A stretch of 64,000 nt of DNA from contig NC_135791.1 in assembly GCF_051106095.1 (NCBI RefSeq), forward strand, positions 3,612,001-3,676,000, given 5' to 3'. Below, piece by piece: positions 48,501 through 58,906 of this stretch. The position numbers and the translations under genes were made by a program. The notes beneath the pieces were generated by a model. It saw only the letters and a program-made list of their open reading frames with translations. It was not told where the DNA came from and did no database searches. Each line of letters starts with the position of its first letter. The stretch's first letter is position 1. This DNA comes from Pogona vitticeps (taxonomy: Eukaryota; Chordata; Lepidosauria; Squamata; Agamidae).

Positions 48501-51500
48501 GTTGTGTATCTTTCTGTTGGCTGGGGTTGTCTGCACTGCAGAGTTCTGAAATTTCGGCTTCCATTTCCTCGGGCGGACGTGTGAACCTGGTCCTCATCCC
48601 GGGGGAAGAAAAAAGGAAGGAAGGTATTTCCAGTTGCGAAGAAGAAGGAGAAGGCAAAGCAGACCAAAGATTAAGCAATGTCTCTGTCTGCCCCTCTGTC
48701 CCCGTAGGAGACTTATGGGGAGGACCCATTCCTGACCGCAGAGCTGGGGGTGGCTTTCGTGAAGGGCCTGCAGGGCGACCACCCTCGTTACGTCAAGGCC
48801 AGCGCTGGCTGCAAGCATTTCGATGTCCACGGTGGCCCCGAAAATATCCCCACCTCCCGGTTGTCCTTTGATGCCAAGGTCAGTGGAAGTCAGAGGGGCT
48901 TGTGTGGGTGAGTGTGTGGGTGTGTGTATGGAAATGGAGATGGCCATAGGCGAGGAAATGTAGAACTGCCGAGCTGGAAGGGGCCGTGGGTCATCTAGTC
49001 CAACCCCCCGGCAAAACATGAAACTCATAGCTAGAGCATCCGGTCCTGAATAATCCTTGGTCAAGTTAATGGAACTGTAGCAGAAATCGTCAGGAAGGAT
49101 TTAAGGTGGTGAGGGTAGCGATAAGGAAACTCTCAGAATGGGTTAGGTGCCATGTGTGATGTAAAACCACTCAGTCAAGAGCAACACAGAGGCCAGATTC
49201 TTATTATTTGTGTACAGTAGGATCTCAGTATCTCTAGCATCTGTATCCGCTGATTCACTTATCCTCAGTCTGAAAATATTAAAAGAAAGAAAAAACCCAA
49301 ATACATATATTTCTAACAATGAAGTTACCAGAAGTGGCCACAGGAGGGAGCCAGACACCATACTATGTATAGTGTTCACTAGTGAAATGTATTTTCACAA
49401 GTGGTATTATAATAGTGTTCAGTATCATCAGCATTTCTCAACATCCGTGAGGGGGCTTGGAACCCATCCTCGTGGCATACAGTCAAACTGTGTCAATTGT
49501 AGTAAGGAATTACTGCTAGTTAAGAAATCATTGTTTGTATCTTTTTGTTGTTGCATGCCAAGTCATGTGGCTAGCACTCAGTGAGGATTACAAGCATCTA
49601 CTTGTTAATAAGAAACAATCCCCCAACACAATTTATACCATTTGATGTACACTGGTGTACTTAACTAATAGGATCCCAGCTGTTGCCTTTGAGCAGAAGA
49701 AAACTTCCGAAACCAGTAGCATGCTCGAATGGGTTGAACCTGGGTGCATGTGTCTCCATTCAGCCATGAAGCTCACCAGTTGACCCTGGTCCTGCCAGTC
49801 ATGCTGCCTCAGTTTAGCCTCCCTCACAGGGTCGTTGTGAGAATGAATGCAGATTTTTACAAGCAGTGCTTAAGGATGCCAGGAGAGGGTGACGTCTCTC
49901 CTCTGCTCTCTGCCAGGTGAGCGAGCGTGACTGGCGCATGACCTTCCTGCCTCAGTTTGAAGCCTGTGTTCAAGCAGGAACCTTCAGCCTCATGTGCAGC
50001 TACAACAGGTATGTACGTGTGTTGATGCCCGCTCTCTAAGTGTGGGATGCCAGTAAAATCCTAGCAGGATGCAAGATGTAAGGTTGCACATTTTGTTCAA
50101 ATTCGAGTTCTAGAGAACTTTCGGTTTGTTGCTGGATAAATGCAACTGCCTAGGATGGAAACAGCTGGCTAGATAGCCCAGTAGGGCTTGTGTATTTATG
50201 TTGGGGAGGAAAATAATCTGTCTGTTAGCCCAGCTTCATGAGGCGGACACCTTCAGCTCCTTTCTAAATATCTGGAACTATGAAATCTCACCCAACTTTT
50301 CCTTATCAGATACCAAAATCATCTTCCTTAAAGTTCTGGGTGACCTCCTGTCTGAGATCAGCCTTTCCTCAGTGTAATGGATCCCAAAGTGATCCTTCCA
50401 CACAGGATTCTCCCCCCTTCCATCTCATTGACCGTTTCTGCCTTCTCGTTGAGGATCAGGTCTGCAACAGACAATCCCCTCGTTGATTTTTCTACCGGCC
50501 CCTGCTTTCCAAATTGCTTTGCGAATTTCCAAGATCACAAAGGCAGGTAGCTTTAAATATCCAAAACTTACCACCACCACAACAATAATAATAATATTGT
50601 GCCATCCGGTTGATTCTGACTCATGGTGACTCTCTTTTCAGGGTTTTCTAGGTAGAGAATACTCAGAAGTGTGGTTTCTCATTCCCTTCTTCTGGGGCTT
50701 ATGCAGCTGGCCCAAGGCTACCCAGGCCAGTTCTTTCCCCAGGAGGCACAGTGGGGAATAAAACTCCAAATCGCCGGCTCTGCAACCAGATTCCTAAACC
50801 GCTGAGCTATCTAGCCAGCAGGCATGGCATAGAACTACCAAATAATGTCACTGGTGTTTAGAACAAGGATCCAGAAGTGAATTCCAAGGGTGGCCATGCT
50901 CTAAAATCTGCAAATAAATGGTTTTATCTGTCCCAGGATTAACGGAGTCCCGGCGTGTGCTAACAAGAGGCTGCTGACGGATATTCTCCGTGGAGAATGG
51001 GGTTTTCAGGGCTACGTGGTGAGTGACGAGGGAGCTATAGAGTTGATCATGATGGCGCACCATTACACCCAGAGCATCCTGGAGACAGCGGTTGGTGAGT
51101 TGCACCACGCAACATGGAATATCGTTTTCAGTCCTATCCTAGCAGCTTCCTGTAACCGAGCCCGTAGCATTGCCTTAGGGCTGTATGCTTTGTCCCCTAT
51201 GTTGTACCTAGTTCAGAGCTATTCTTATCAGTATCCTCTCCATCACATATAGAACATAAAGCAGTGGTCCCCAACCTTGGCCCTCCAGATGTTCTTGGAC
51301 TTCAACTCCCAGAAATCCTGGCCAGCAGAGGCGGTGGTGAAGGCTTCTGGGAGCTGTAGTCTAAGAACATCTGGAGGGCCAAGGTTGGACACCACTGACG
51401 TAAAGCTTGCTGTAGTTCTAAAATCTGTGACTTTTTGTGCTTTTTGTACCCCTTGGGAGGCATGGTTTATTTTATTTTTTAAAATCTTCTGTTCTTTGGG

Positions 51501-54500
51501 ACAGAGTTTAACGCTATGGCGCTTCCCAGTAGAGGGCCATTTCTGGATCACAGCTTCCCAATAGGAAGCTTTCAATTTTCTTTCTCCACCAACAGGAAGC
51601 TTTCGATTTTCTTCTTCAGAAGAGAAGCTCCAGCAGAGAAGTGGATTTCTTTCATATTTTTTAAAAAGAATTTCAAACATTTCTTGAAACAGTTTTATGA
51701 AAAGTGGCATTTCAAATTGGCATTTGGATGCAAATCGCACTAAACCGATAGCACATTTGGCCATACAGAGTGAAGATTCATCAACCTTACACAGAAACCG
51801 AGATAGATCCAAGCACACCTTGTCTTATAAACTGTTATTCAACAGACTAACACAACTACCTGTTATATTACCCTTTTTTTTACTGAGCCCTGCGGTCCCT
51901 CGTGGTGAATGGGGATGAACTGGGAAAGGGACGTGTCTAATTTTCTGGAAGAGTCCCTTCATGTGTTCCTGATGTTTAGCATATGCTTGTTTCTTCAAGC
52001 GATTCCTTTCTGTGTCACTGTGACATTGAATTTTTCTGTGAATTAACTCATTCCTTGACATCCCGTAGCTTCTGTGAATGCTGGATGTAACCTAGAAGTC
52101 ACATGTGTGCTGAAGAGGAATATTTTCAGCTATATAGGAGAGGCTGTGGCCAACGGGAACATCTCTTTGGAGGTAAGCAACCTTACCAGAGGCCAAGGAA
52201 GGGCAACGCTATCCATGGTCAAGTTGGGATCACAGGCGATACCATGAAATCCTAATCTGTTCATTTGCCAGCAGCTCAAGTAGTCTCGATCAAAAAGGGT
52301 TTTGACACCATATTAGAGACAGTCATCTCAAATGGATCCATCACATCCAGGCATTTAATTACAGTCAGAATGTTTAATTGGCCAATTTATGCCAGGTGCA
52401 ATCGCCTTTTTTTTTTTGTAATTACAGCAATCTGACTTGAGTAGCTTAGCATTCTTGAGGCTGTCGGGGTCTTAACTTCTGTTGCGCCAGTCCCTTCATG
52501 ATATGGTTGCCTCACCAGCTAATTCTGTGTCTTTTCTCCCTCCCTGCAAACCCGCCCCCCCCTGCTGGCAGATGATTAAGGACCGCGTCCGGCCGCTTTT
52601 CCGCACCCGCATGCGACTGGGGGAGTTTGACCCCCCAGCCATGAACCCCTACAATGCCCTGGGAGCCGAGGATGTGCAGAACGATGCCCACCACCAGCTG
52701 GCGCTCCAGGCGGCCATTCAGTCCTTCGTCCTGCTTAAAAACCGGAACGGGGCTCTGCCTCTTCGGGCCGAAGACGTACGGAGCAAGACTCTTGCGGTGA
52801 GCGTTTGCCAGAGGTGGTTGTGGAGCCATCTGCCATTGCTTCCTGTTCTCTGGAGCATGTTGCCATGCATGTTGTCTGAGTAACTGCCACATCTCAGGAA
52901 ATGCTTCCCCCGAGGCAGCTGAGTGGGTGAGCTACGTAGCTCTGCAGTAAAAATATTCGCTTTGCATGCTTGAAGGTTCCTTCTTGTTCATCTCTTGGTT
53001 AAAGAACCGAGAATGATCGCTACCTGCGACCTTGAGGATGGTAAACTAGATGTTCCTCAGGTCTTACCCACAAGGATGCTTTGACTGTTGTGAGTTGCTC
53101 TTTGTTGTAGAGCAGCCCCACAACTGGAACACAGGCCTGTCATAATTTCTGGACAGTCACCAAAGACAGCCCTATGTATAGACACATGGTAGTAGTCAAC
53201 TCTCGAGGTTATTGGAGCCTGGCTGCCTTCTCCCAAGGTCTTCTTGACTCCTACCTGGCTTCTGAGCATCTCCAGCCTCTAATCCATTGCTGGCCTATGT
53301 TTCTCCTTGGCAGGTAACTGGGCCCTTTGCAGATGCCACTGCCTACCTCTTCGGCAGCTACACTCCAATCCCAGAACTTCGGTACATCTACACACCCAGG
53401 TAAACAGCATTCTGTCTCTTCTTTACCCCCATATTATTGTGTTTCTAGAATGGCAATACCTCCATTTTAATTTTTTTATTTTTTTGCTCTAGCAGTTATT
53501 CCCACTAGTAAGGCTCTAGAACAGGGGTTCCCAACCTTGGGTCTCCAGATGTTCCTGGACTAATTTTTGTTTTGTTTTGCTACTTCCCTCAATGTTCAGT
53601 CTCTTACACTGGTCAGTTTCAAAGGGTTGTGTTAGTTCCCTGCATGGACTGTGCACAAGTGTTTGAAACTGACTAGTGATAAAAGCCTGAAATTGACAGC
53701 AGCAACAAAGCGATACGGAAGGAGGAGGAACAGTCCATCTCAGGTTTCAAGCCACGATGGGGATGTACAATCTCCAAGCTTAACAGGAAGCCCCCTCCAA
53801 ATGTGAGATTTAGGGAAGGGGTATCAGGAGACAGGGATCTCGTTGTCTCCTGGGCTGTCGGAGGCATCTGGTGGGGGCCCCTGTGAAATACAGGTAGCTG
53901 GACTAGAGGGGCCCTTGGCCTGATCCAGCACAGGGCTCTTCTGAGGTTCTTCTGTTCTAACCAGCCTGTCCTTGCTGAACTAAGAGGCGTTTTCTCTCCA
54001 TGGTGCAGGAGGGGTTTGGCAACGGTCTTCCGGAAAGTTACCTTTGCTGCTGGATGTAGTTCTCCCAGGTGTGACAAGTACTCCCCTACGGAGGTGAAGT
54101 CCACAGTAGAAGCTGCAGACATTGTGGTTGTGTGCCTGGGGACTGGTAAGGGACCTATCTATCAAGGACAGAGATCACGAGAACAGCATTCCACCCTCTC
54201 CTCTTCCGCTACTTTCTCCTTCAATTCTGGGCAGCCACAGTTGACTCTGGCCACTCTCTCTGTTCCTTGCCTTGTTCACATCAGATCATGGACAGAGGGT
54301 CTGATTTGGGTCACTCTTATTCAGTATATCCTGTACCAAAGCTGTCCCATATTCGGTAAGACCCCCACGATCTTATCTAAAGACCCCCCACGATGAATCA
54401 AAATGACTTTTTTTAAAAAGTTGAAATGGTGTGTGCATTTTAATCTTTTTTTATTCTGTTTTGCACCCAGCCATTTGGCGAAAGTGCATCTTTGTATTCC

Positions 54501-54876
54501 TACTTCTCAATCTGCTAGCATTGCATTCGTTAAGGGGGGCCTGCGCTCCTGGATAGATTACTAATTGTACTTAAGTTTTAAATTGCTGGCTGTGGAATGA
54601 GCAAAGTAGTCAAAACAACAATAAAGTATTCACGGTGTATTCACATCTCTTTGAGAGGAAACTCCCACTTGTGCATTAAACAGGACAATCTTGGTGAACC
54701 ATCATTCAGTGTCATGAAGCTGGCTGGATTGCTCAGTGGTTGAAGTCTCTGGCTTCAGAGCCAGAGTTTCGGAGTTCGATTCCCCCACTGGGCCTCCTCT
54801 GAGTAGAGCCAGACAAAGGCTCTCCACCTGGAAAACCTGAAAAGGGTTGCCATAGGTCAGAACTGACTTGACACCA

Positions 54877-54939
<63 letters not shown>

Positions 54940-57436
54940 ATGGAGAGGGAGGATCGCAGAAAAGGTTGGTAGTCGGTCAGTCGGTTTGTAATACACCTTT
55001 TGGTTCCTGCTGCTTAGGAATTCAGATGGAGACAGAAGCTTGGGATCGGCCGGATCTGGCCCTCCCTGGGCACCAGTTGGAACTTCTGCAGGACGTCGTA
55101 GCCTGGGGTGAGTTGAAGAGGTTGCTTTCTCCAAGAAAAGGTGTCATGAACTGCAGTGGGAAAGGAGTGCATAGCAAGGGCCGTGGGGGACATGGGAACC
55201 CCACAGGATGTGGGTTTACGAGAAGCGCCCACAGGAAACGGTCTGGACATTCAAATGCCTGGACATTGTGAGAACTCTCCGTAGGGATCTGGGGTTATGC
55301 AAAACAGAGGGTCGGCTCGATGGCCATGTTCCTCAAGAGGATTTGCGTAGGTGGGATCTATTGCACCAGCGGACTGAAGTCTTCTTTGTGGCTTTGATTT
55401 CAGCGGCCGGCCGGCCCGTGATTCTGCTGCTGTTCAACGCAGGCCCCCTTGACGTCAGTTGGGCCAAAGCTCATGACGGGGTGGGAGCCATCTTGGCCTG
55501 TTTCTTTCCTGCTCAAGCCACCGGCCTGGCAATTGCCAAGGTCTTGGTGGGAGACGAAGGAGCCAACCCGGCTGGCCGGCTCCCTGCCACGTGGCCGGCA
55601 GGGATGCACCAGGTAAGGATGAGGATCTTCCTTCCTTCCTTCCTTCCTTCCTTCCTTCCTTCCTTCCTTCCTTCCTTCCTTCCTTCCTTCCTTCCTTCCT
55701 TCCTTCCTTCCTTCCTTCCTTCCTTCCTTCCATCCATCCATCCATCCATCCATCCATCCATCCATCCATCCATCCATCCATCATCAGCTCCTTCCTTCCT
55801 TCCCTCCCTCCCTCCCTCCCTCCCTCCAGATTGTCCTCCTACTCTGTATAGCCAAAATAATGAAATCTTTTTATTTAAGAAAGAGAGGAAACTTTGGAGG
55901 ACATCAATCATTATTTTTCTTCCCAGGACACTTTTAGAGGGCGATTTAAAAGGGTTACATGGGGAATTTACAAAACTTAATAATCGAAGAAACTACCAGT
56001 TTACACTTGAAAACACAACCTTCTCTAATCTGGGTCCCTCCAGAAAAGGCTTTGCATCCATTTCAGCCAATAAAGTGACCTCTGTTGAATGAATTACTCA
56101 GCCAGAATAAGGGGGGGGACTCTATTCTGCCAGAATTTTTCCGTGGCACTGCCTTGTCAAGGCAGTGGAGAAGAAGTCAAGATCCTGGTTCAGCTGAACT
56201 TATCGGGAGCCCTTATGGCTTCTTTGAATGATACCACCTAGAACACAAGAGCAGCATCAGGGGCTGTTTAATAATAATTATGTGCCCTCAAGTCAATGCT
56301 GACGTATGGCAACCCTTTCTAGGGTTTTCTAGGTATGATGTATACTCAGAAGTGGTTTTACCATTCCCTTCCTCTAGGGGGTGCCCTGGGACTGTGCAGC
56401 TTGCCCAAGGCTACCCAGGCTGGCCCTTCTCCCTGGAGATGCCCAGTGGGGGATTTGAACTCCCAACCACAGGCTCTGTAGCTTGAACCCTGAACCACTG
56501 AGCTATCCAGCCAATGTGGTTCTGTTTGGTGGCTCTCAATATGCTTCCTAACTTGCTACTGGCAGGAACGAGGCACTTTCCCTCTTCGTTCACTAGGCCT
56601 GGTAGTCCTTCTCTCCTGAACTTTGTCTCTCGGTCTCCATCCCCACAGGTCCCCCCAATGGAGAACTACACCATGGCGGGACGGACGTACCGCTACTATG
56701 GAGACGATCCTCCGCTGTACCCCTTTGGCTACGGGCTCTCCTACACCCTTTTCCGATACAGCGACCTGGTGCTGGGAGCTGAGGTGGTGCCCGTTTGTGG
56801 GAACCTCAGCCTCTCGGTGGTGGTGGAGAACGTTGGCCCCCGAGACGGCGAGGAGGTGAGAGGGCTGGCCTGCTCCTGGACCTCGGTGGCTGAGGAAGGA
56901 TGATGCTTTCTGTATCATAAACATAAACAAGATTTAAATGATGGGGGATGGGTAGGCAAGGAGCACCACAGGGAGTAGTTTGGGTGTCCTTGGATTGGAT
57001 TGAGATGAAGTTACCATGGACATGTCCTTCTGGAGTTTTCGAGACCACTCCCCTTCTCTGGGTGTGGGGAGATCTGTGGGGCCTTCCAGGAAGGAAGGGT
57101 CTCGTTTTCTTCCTCGTTCCCTCTTTAAGAGCTCTTTTCCCCCTGCAGGTGGTGCAGCTCTACCTCCGGTGGGGAGAGGCCTCCGTGCCCGTCCCCCGCT
57201 GGCAGCTGGTTGGCTTCCATCGCGTGCTGGTACCCCAAGGCCAGGCGACCAAGGTGCCCTTCCTGCTCTCCTTCCGCCAGAGAGCCGTCTGGGCCGGGGA
57301 GTGGCGCCTGGAGCCCGGCTCTTTCAGCCTTTTCGCCGGCGGGCAGCAGCCCTTCCAGGAAACCCGTGCCCCTTCCAATGTCCTGCGAGCAGATTTCAGT
57401 GTCTCCGGAAGCGCCCGCAAGAGAAGCCAGTGCTAA
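45560..57436 (+). CDS. GH3 gene 2: tandem paralogue of GH3 gene 1, beta-D-xylosidase-like, 14 coding exons, 744 aa
   Basis: Same architecture as gene 1, with every exon identical in length: 45560-45706, 46326-46486, 48003-48162, 48708-48878, 49917-50008, 50937-51094, 52069-52172, 52572-52796, 53314-53399, 54009-54145, 55018-55107, 55404-55612, 56649-56855, 57149-57436. No disabling change is seen, so both copies look functional. The signal peptide is [18 protein letters not shown]. The nucleophile motif GYVVSDEGA (Asp274), [18 protein letters not shown] and the [14 protein letters not shown] loop are kept. Differences from gene 1 cluster in exons 1, 2, 6, 7, 9, 10 and 11. Exon 7 reads AGCNLEV where gene 1 has AGCDLEL (residue 304), at a position that is Asp in plant xylosidases. 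Exon 8 reads NRNGALP, losing the NGT glycosylation site of gene 1. Exons 3, 4, 12, 13 and 14 are almost identical to gene 1 even at silent sites. The upstream intron is homologous too, including the acceptor CTTTGCTTCTCTAG. Function is inferred as for gene 1. Confidence 0.93.
46800..47345 (-). mobile_element. L1 LINE fragment (ORF2 endonuclease end and following region), GH3 gene 2 intron 2
   Basis: The minus strand encodes [20 protein letters not shown], then [11 protein letters not shown], the last part of the L1 endonuclease domain (WSRID...ADH-PI). After breaks come [29 protein letters not shown] and a lysine-rich stretch, which match the region just downstream in L1 ORF2. It is degraded. 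A family-A MITE abuts it at 47349. Confidence 0.75.
47349..47775 (+). mobile_element. Tigger/pogo-like MITE, family A (427 bp), GH3 gene 2 intron 2
   Basis: Ends CAGTGGTGCCTCGCTAGACA ... TGTCTAGTGAGGCACCACTG flanked by TA on both sides. It is exactly the same length as the copy at 6935-7361 and similar throughout, which suggests a fairly young family. Confidence 0.88.
48955..49060 (+). mobile_element. CR1-like/SINE fragment
   Basis: Carries TAGAACTGCCGAGCTGGAAG, then GGGCCGTGGGTCATCTAGTC and CAACCCCCCGGCAA. This GGAAGGGACC-TCATCTAGTCCAACCCC core is found in CR1-derived 3' ends of sauropsid genomes. It lies in GH3 gene 2 intron 4 and is absent from gene 1. Confidence 0.5.
49215..49490 (+). 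mobile_element. Family-B MITE, long form, GH3 gene 2 intron 4
   Basis: Starts CAGTAGGATCTCAGTATCTC after TA, then TCCGCTGATTCACTTATCCT, GAAGTTACCAGAAGTGGCCA, GGTATTATAATAGTGTTCAG and GGGGGCTTGGAACCCATCCT. The right terminus is degraded. Confidence 0.7.
50597..50825 (-). repeat. tRNA-derived SINE, full length (minus), GH3 gene 2 intron 5
   Basis: GTGCCATCCGGTTGATTCTG, TTTTCTAGGTAGAGAATACT, GGCCCAAGGCTACCCAGGCC, CTGAGCTATCTAGCCAGCA. The AATAATAATAAT run before it is the complement of its 3' tail. Confidence 0.8.
51261..51398. repeat. Hairpin-forming palindromic repeat, GH3 gene 2 intron 6
   Basis: CAGTGGTCCCCAACCTTGGC, then CCTCCAGATGTTCTTGGACT, pair with AGTCTAAGAACATCTGGAGG, then GCCAAGGTTGGACACCACTG. 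It is close in sequence to 42744-42882. Confidence 0.85.
54717..54940 (+). repeat. tRNA-derived SINE with long (GAT)n tail, GH3 gene 2 intron 10
   Basis: Head CTGGATTGCTCAGTGGTTGA and GGAGTTCGATTCCCCCACTG; body GAGTAGAGCCAGACAAAGGC (internally deleted); 3' end AGGTCAGAACTGACTTGACA; then about 20 GAT units to 54940. Confidence 0.85.
55627..55827. repeat. Compound tetranucleotide microsatellite (TTCC)n(ATCC)n(CTCC)n, GH3 gene 2 intron 12
   Basis: About 200 bp beginning roughly 15 bp after the exon 12 splice donor. The units change from CTTC to CATC to CCTC phases, interrupted by ATCAGCT near 55783. Pyrimidine-rich on the coding strand. Confidence 0.95.
56278..56518 (-). repeat. tRNA-derived SINE, full length (minus), GH3 gene 2 intron 12
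   Basis: TGTGCCCTCAAGTCAATGCT, TAGGGTTTTCTAGGTATGAT, GCTTGCCCAAGGCTACCCAG, GAACTCCCAACCACAGGCTC, CTGAGCTATCCAGCCAA, preceded by an ATAATAATTA remnant of its tail complement. Confidence 0.85.
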
Positions 57437-57667
57437 TGAAGAGGACTCAAGGAGAGCACAGCAAACTGCCAAGGGAGATCTTGAGAATTAATTCTGCCTT
57501 AAGCAGAACCTGATCAGTAAATCCAGTGCACCATTGGAAAGCTTGTGAATTATGGGAGAGTTTCATCTTCCCCTGAACACCCATCACCCTTGGTTTTGTC
57601 AACTGCGGCGGCTGGAACTGATCGTGGTGGAAATGTGATAGGACGGGCAAAGAAGCTTCTAGGGAGA

Positions 57668-57673
57668 ATTAAA
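57668..57673 (+). terminator. Candidate poly(A) signal ATTAAA of GH3 gene 2
   Basis: ATTAAA lies 232 bp after the stop codon and is followed within 20-60 bp by a T-rich, then GT/CT-rich stretch (CCTTGTTTTTTAAATG, TCTTGTCTTTGCTTTGC). The 3' UTR is unrelated to that of gene 1. Confidence 0.5.
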
Positions 57674-57868
57674 GATTGTCCTCCCTTGTTTTTTAAATGA
57701 ACCTATTGGTCCTCTTGTCTTTGCTTTGCTTTGCTAAGATGGAGAACAGAATGAAAAAAGTGCATGCCCAACCCTAATGCTAGAAAAGTATTTTTCTGGT
57801 CTAGGGTCGTTACATCCTTCTTGCCACCACCCGGTTTCACATTGTACAGAGGGTTGCATCTCTACACA

Positions 57869-58030
57869 AGAGGATGGCCAGGTAGCTCAGTGAGTTAGGT
57901 ACCTGGCTGAGGAGCCAGAAGTCAACAGTTCAATTCCCCACTGTGTCTTCTTGGAGAACAGCCAGCCTGTGTAGCTTTGGGCAAGCTGCACGGAACCCCG
58001 GAAGAAGGGAATGGGAAATCTCTTCTCACT
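57869..58030 (+). repeat. tRNA-derived SINE, 5' part
   Basis: GGATGGCCAGGTAGCTCAGT, CAGTTCAATTCCCCACTGTG, GAGAACAGCCAGCCTGTGTA, CTTTGGGCAAGCTGCACGGA, GAAGAAGGGAATGGGAAATC. The 3' half is missing. Confidence 0.75.
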
Positions 58031-58705
58031 CAGTTTGAAGGATCGTGCTGGTTTCTTAATGTGTCACCACAGGTGCTACACATTCCCTTTTTCCCCCACA
58101 CCCTGGCTGGCTCCCCTACTCACCTCCTCTTTGCATGACTGTCCAGTTGCAGCAGGAGCACACACTTTCCTTCTCTGCCTCCTCAGGCAATGCTGCCTTT
58201 GAGTGGGCGACTGCCAGGGGAGGCAGTGAAGGGAAGCAGGCATGCCTGCTGAAACTGGACAGTTGTGCGACAGGCAGTGCACACTGGCTGGTGACTAGGT
58301 CAGGGAGGGAGGGAATGTGTGGCACCTGTGGTGCTGAGCCCACAGACCAGCACGAACCTCCGAACTGAGGTTTGTGCCCATCTGCACACATATTACTACT
58401 ATTTTGCAAGAAATTTTTGCCTCATAAAGTAGCCTGGCTGTACAATTGAGCCAGACAAATGCTAGTTTATGAGGATGGAAACTACAATTTCTAACATGCA
58501 ATACTCTGCATCTTGACTCAACCACAGTCCCTCAGGGTGGCGATCACAGTGTGAGACAACGATGACAGTCAAACTGACCGAGGGCAGGTAGAAAACTGCA
58601 ATGGAAAACGCCCACACCAGCTGGATGTGATCTTTATGGAGTTGGTTGATACCAAACCTGACAAATACTATCTTCTTTGACCTGTGCCAGCTTTTCGGTG
58701 GTTGA
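58031..58705. other. Intergenic, no gene recognised
   Basis: Mixed-composition DNA with short overlapping open frames on both strands that resemble nothing known. Confidence 0.4.
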
Positions 58706-58706
58706 A

Positions 58707-58836
58707 CTGGAGATGGGTAGCTCAGTGGCTTAGGTCTGTGGCTGTGGAGCCTGATGTTAGAAGTTCAATCCCCCAGTGGGCCTCCTTGACCAGGACTCAA
58801 TGATCCCCAGGGTCTCTTCTAGCTCTGCAGTTCTAA

Positions 58837-58904
<68 letters not shown>
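58707..58904 (+). repeat. Sauria-type SINE with long (GAT)n tail
   Basis: Head GAGATGGGTAGCTCAGTGGC and GAAGTTCAATCCCCCAGTGG; body CAGGACTCAATGATCCCCAG, TCTAGCTCTGCAGTTCTAAG; then over 20 GAT units. A His-repeat frame on the minus strand here is an artefact of the repeat. Confidence 0.88.

Positions 58905-58906
<2 letters not shown>

Noticed and set aside
55208-56092. 294-codon open frame over GH3 gene 2 exon 12
   Set aside because: Only 55404-55612 is coding exon. The frame continues through the TTCC/ATCC microsatellite in the intron.
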